NCBI GenBank assembly: GCA_963377175.1
Contig: CAUJNA010001584.1
Location: 1-64,000, forward strand
Direction: 5' to 3'
DNA: 64,000 nt
Source of the DNA: Effrenium voratum
Taxonomy: Eukaryota; Sar; Dinophyceae; Suessiales; Symbiodiniaceae
In this document: one piece after another, positions 63,401 to 64,000 of the stretch
Layout: every line of letters starts with the position of its first letter
Numbering within the stretch: the first letter of the stretch is position 1
Notes under the pieces: generated by a model
Told to the model about the DNA's origin: nothing
Seen by the model: only the letters and a program-made list of their open reading frames with translations
Databases searched by the model: none
Position numbers and translations under genes: made by a program

Positions 63401-64000
63401 AAGTGCACAAAAGGGGATCAGTGCAAATACAAGCACGCTGAACCAGCAAACCCCAAAGCATCAGCTCCGGCACCCAAGCAACAAGCTAAAGCACAGGCTA
63501 AGCCCAAAGCAGCAGCTCCGGCAATTGTGAGGAAGGTTCACATCGCTATGCCCGCTATCATTGTCAAGAGAGCCGCGACTTCGGAAGCCAAGAAGGATGA
63601 CAAAGGCGCAGAAGAGAGCGAAGCCGAAGTCGAGACCGTGTATCACGATCGTGATGCAGAAGACGCCATGAGTGAATCTTCGCGGTGGTCAGGTGAAACC
63701 GACATACCCGAGAAGTACGTATGGTTCCAAGAGATTCTTGACAATGACGTGAGCGAAGAGGTGGAGTACCTGAAGAATGAAGATGAACAATGGCGGACTA
63801 ATTTGATGTGGTACAAGGGATTCACTGACGATGTGCAACAATCATCTTCGAAACCGGTCAACGCCAAGACGTTCAAGACGTATGATCATCGACGACACCT
63901 TGCATATAGTCACAAGAAGGCACTCATCAGAGCCGAGATTATGAGCGAAGTGGTCAACGATGTATATCGGACTCACAAAATGCCAATGAACAAGGAGCGA
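60461..64000 (+). pseudogene. Copia-type retrotransposon, Gag region, truncated by the right edge
   Basis: Starts MDSSGSPGTATFGNDSS, then Ser/Lys-rich, then a long coiled coil (KVTQENKTLRQEVEEAKRHL onward). An in-frame TGA at 61136-61138 interrupts it; the same frame continues to about 62090, shifts for about 350 bases (acidic DDDDDGDEDDEEEPSDDDDD) and shifts back. From about 62450 the Gag core is open to the edge: DPGFELWMSWVGCTFVVNPD, RFAMMDIKLALSLQTMLRSA, DMTFTIEHLIRLEYPG, LRDILYHKIKGSRKLEF. Then a Lys/Gly linker and two CCCH fingers (CVFHYTKEGGCLKGKDCPYSH; CYAWREGKCTKGDQCKYKH). This matches the Gag of dinoflagellate Ty1/copia elements, which packages element RNA. Protease, integrase and reverse transcriptase would lie beyond 64000. 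Confidence 0.75.

Overview
The window looks like nuclear DNA of a dinoflagellate, most likely Symbiodiniaceae or a relative. The evidence is a moderately GC-rich background packed with decayed retroelements of dinoflagellate style: a LINE whose polyprotein carries the RIGEAANPGP signature, a copia-type Gag with CCCH zinc fingers, and many minisatellites and foldback repeats. No intact ordinary cellular gene could be recognised. Species assignment is inference.

Region 1 (1-8475): decayed minus-strand copies of a fibre/lectin-like gene family (1-3326, 5880-6100, 6366-6911), a tRNA-like SINE head, a foldback element, an integrase fragment and tandem duplications.

Region 2 (8476-30776): an AT-rich, about 22.3 kb endogenous Polinton-like virus (PLV/Maverick type) with roughly 1 kb terminal inverted repeats. 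It encodes an rve integrase, an A32-like packaging ATPase, a major and a minor capsid protein, a 905-residue fibre with a C-terminal S74 chaperone, a class-3 lipase, a protein-primed family B DNA polymerase, a GIY-YIG endonuclease with a zinc finger, a C5-methyltransferase-like protein, and a family of short F-box-like proteins. Six genes share a conserved upstream module (AAAACTACTTAAAGA plus a TATA-like stretch); the structural genes lack it. Capsid, ATPase, fibre and lipase genes are open, whereas integrase, polymerase and several small genes each carry a single stop or frameshift.

Region 3 (30777-37933): a frameshifted plus-strand element coding for a CCCH zinc-finger protein followed by a second C5-methyltransferase-like domain; then a heavily decayed minus-strand coding remnant and a satellite of about 560 bp period.

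Region 4 (37934-48491, minus strand): a LINE of about 10 kb. In coding order it holds a C5 DNA methyltransferase, a ubiquitin-like domain (MQIFVK...RLRGG), an ORF1/Gag-like coiled-coil protein, an NPGP motif, an apurinic-type endonuclease, reverse transcriptase, a zinc knuckle and RNase H. A 393-bp piece of the fibre-family gene sits inside the endonuclease. A separate RNase H remnant lies just upstream.

Region 5 (48492-60460): almost wholly repeats, including an inverted 13-bp minisatellite, arrays of about 110-155 bp and 244 bp, a TTTC run and a TTTTGGGG run, with no supported gene.

Region 6 (60461-64000): the Gag half of a copia-type retrotransposon, running off the right edge.

The most notable points are the PLV with its promoter module, the LINE combining a methyltransferase with a ubiquitin-like domain, and three unrelated-looking C5-methyltransferase-like genes carried by three different mobile elements in 20 kb.
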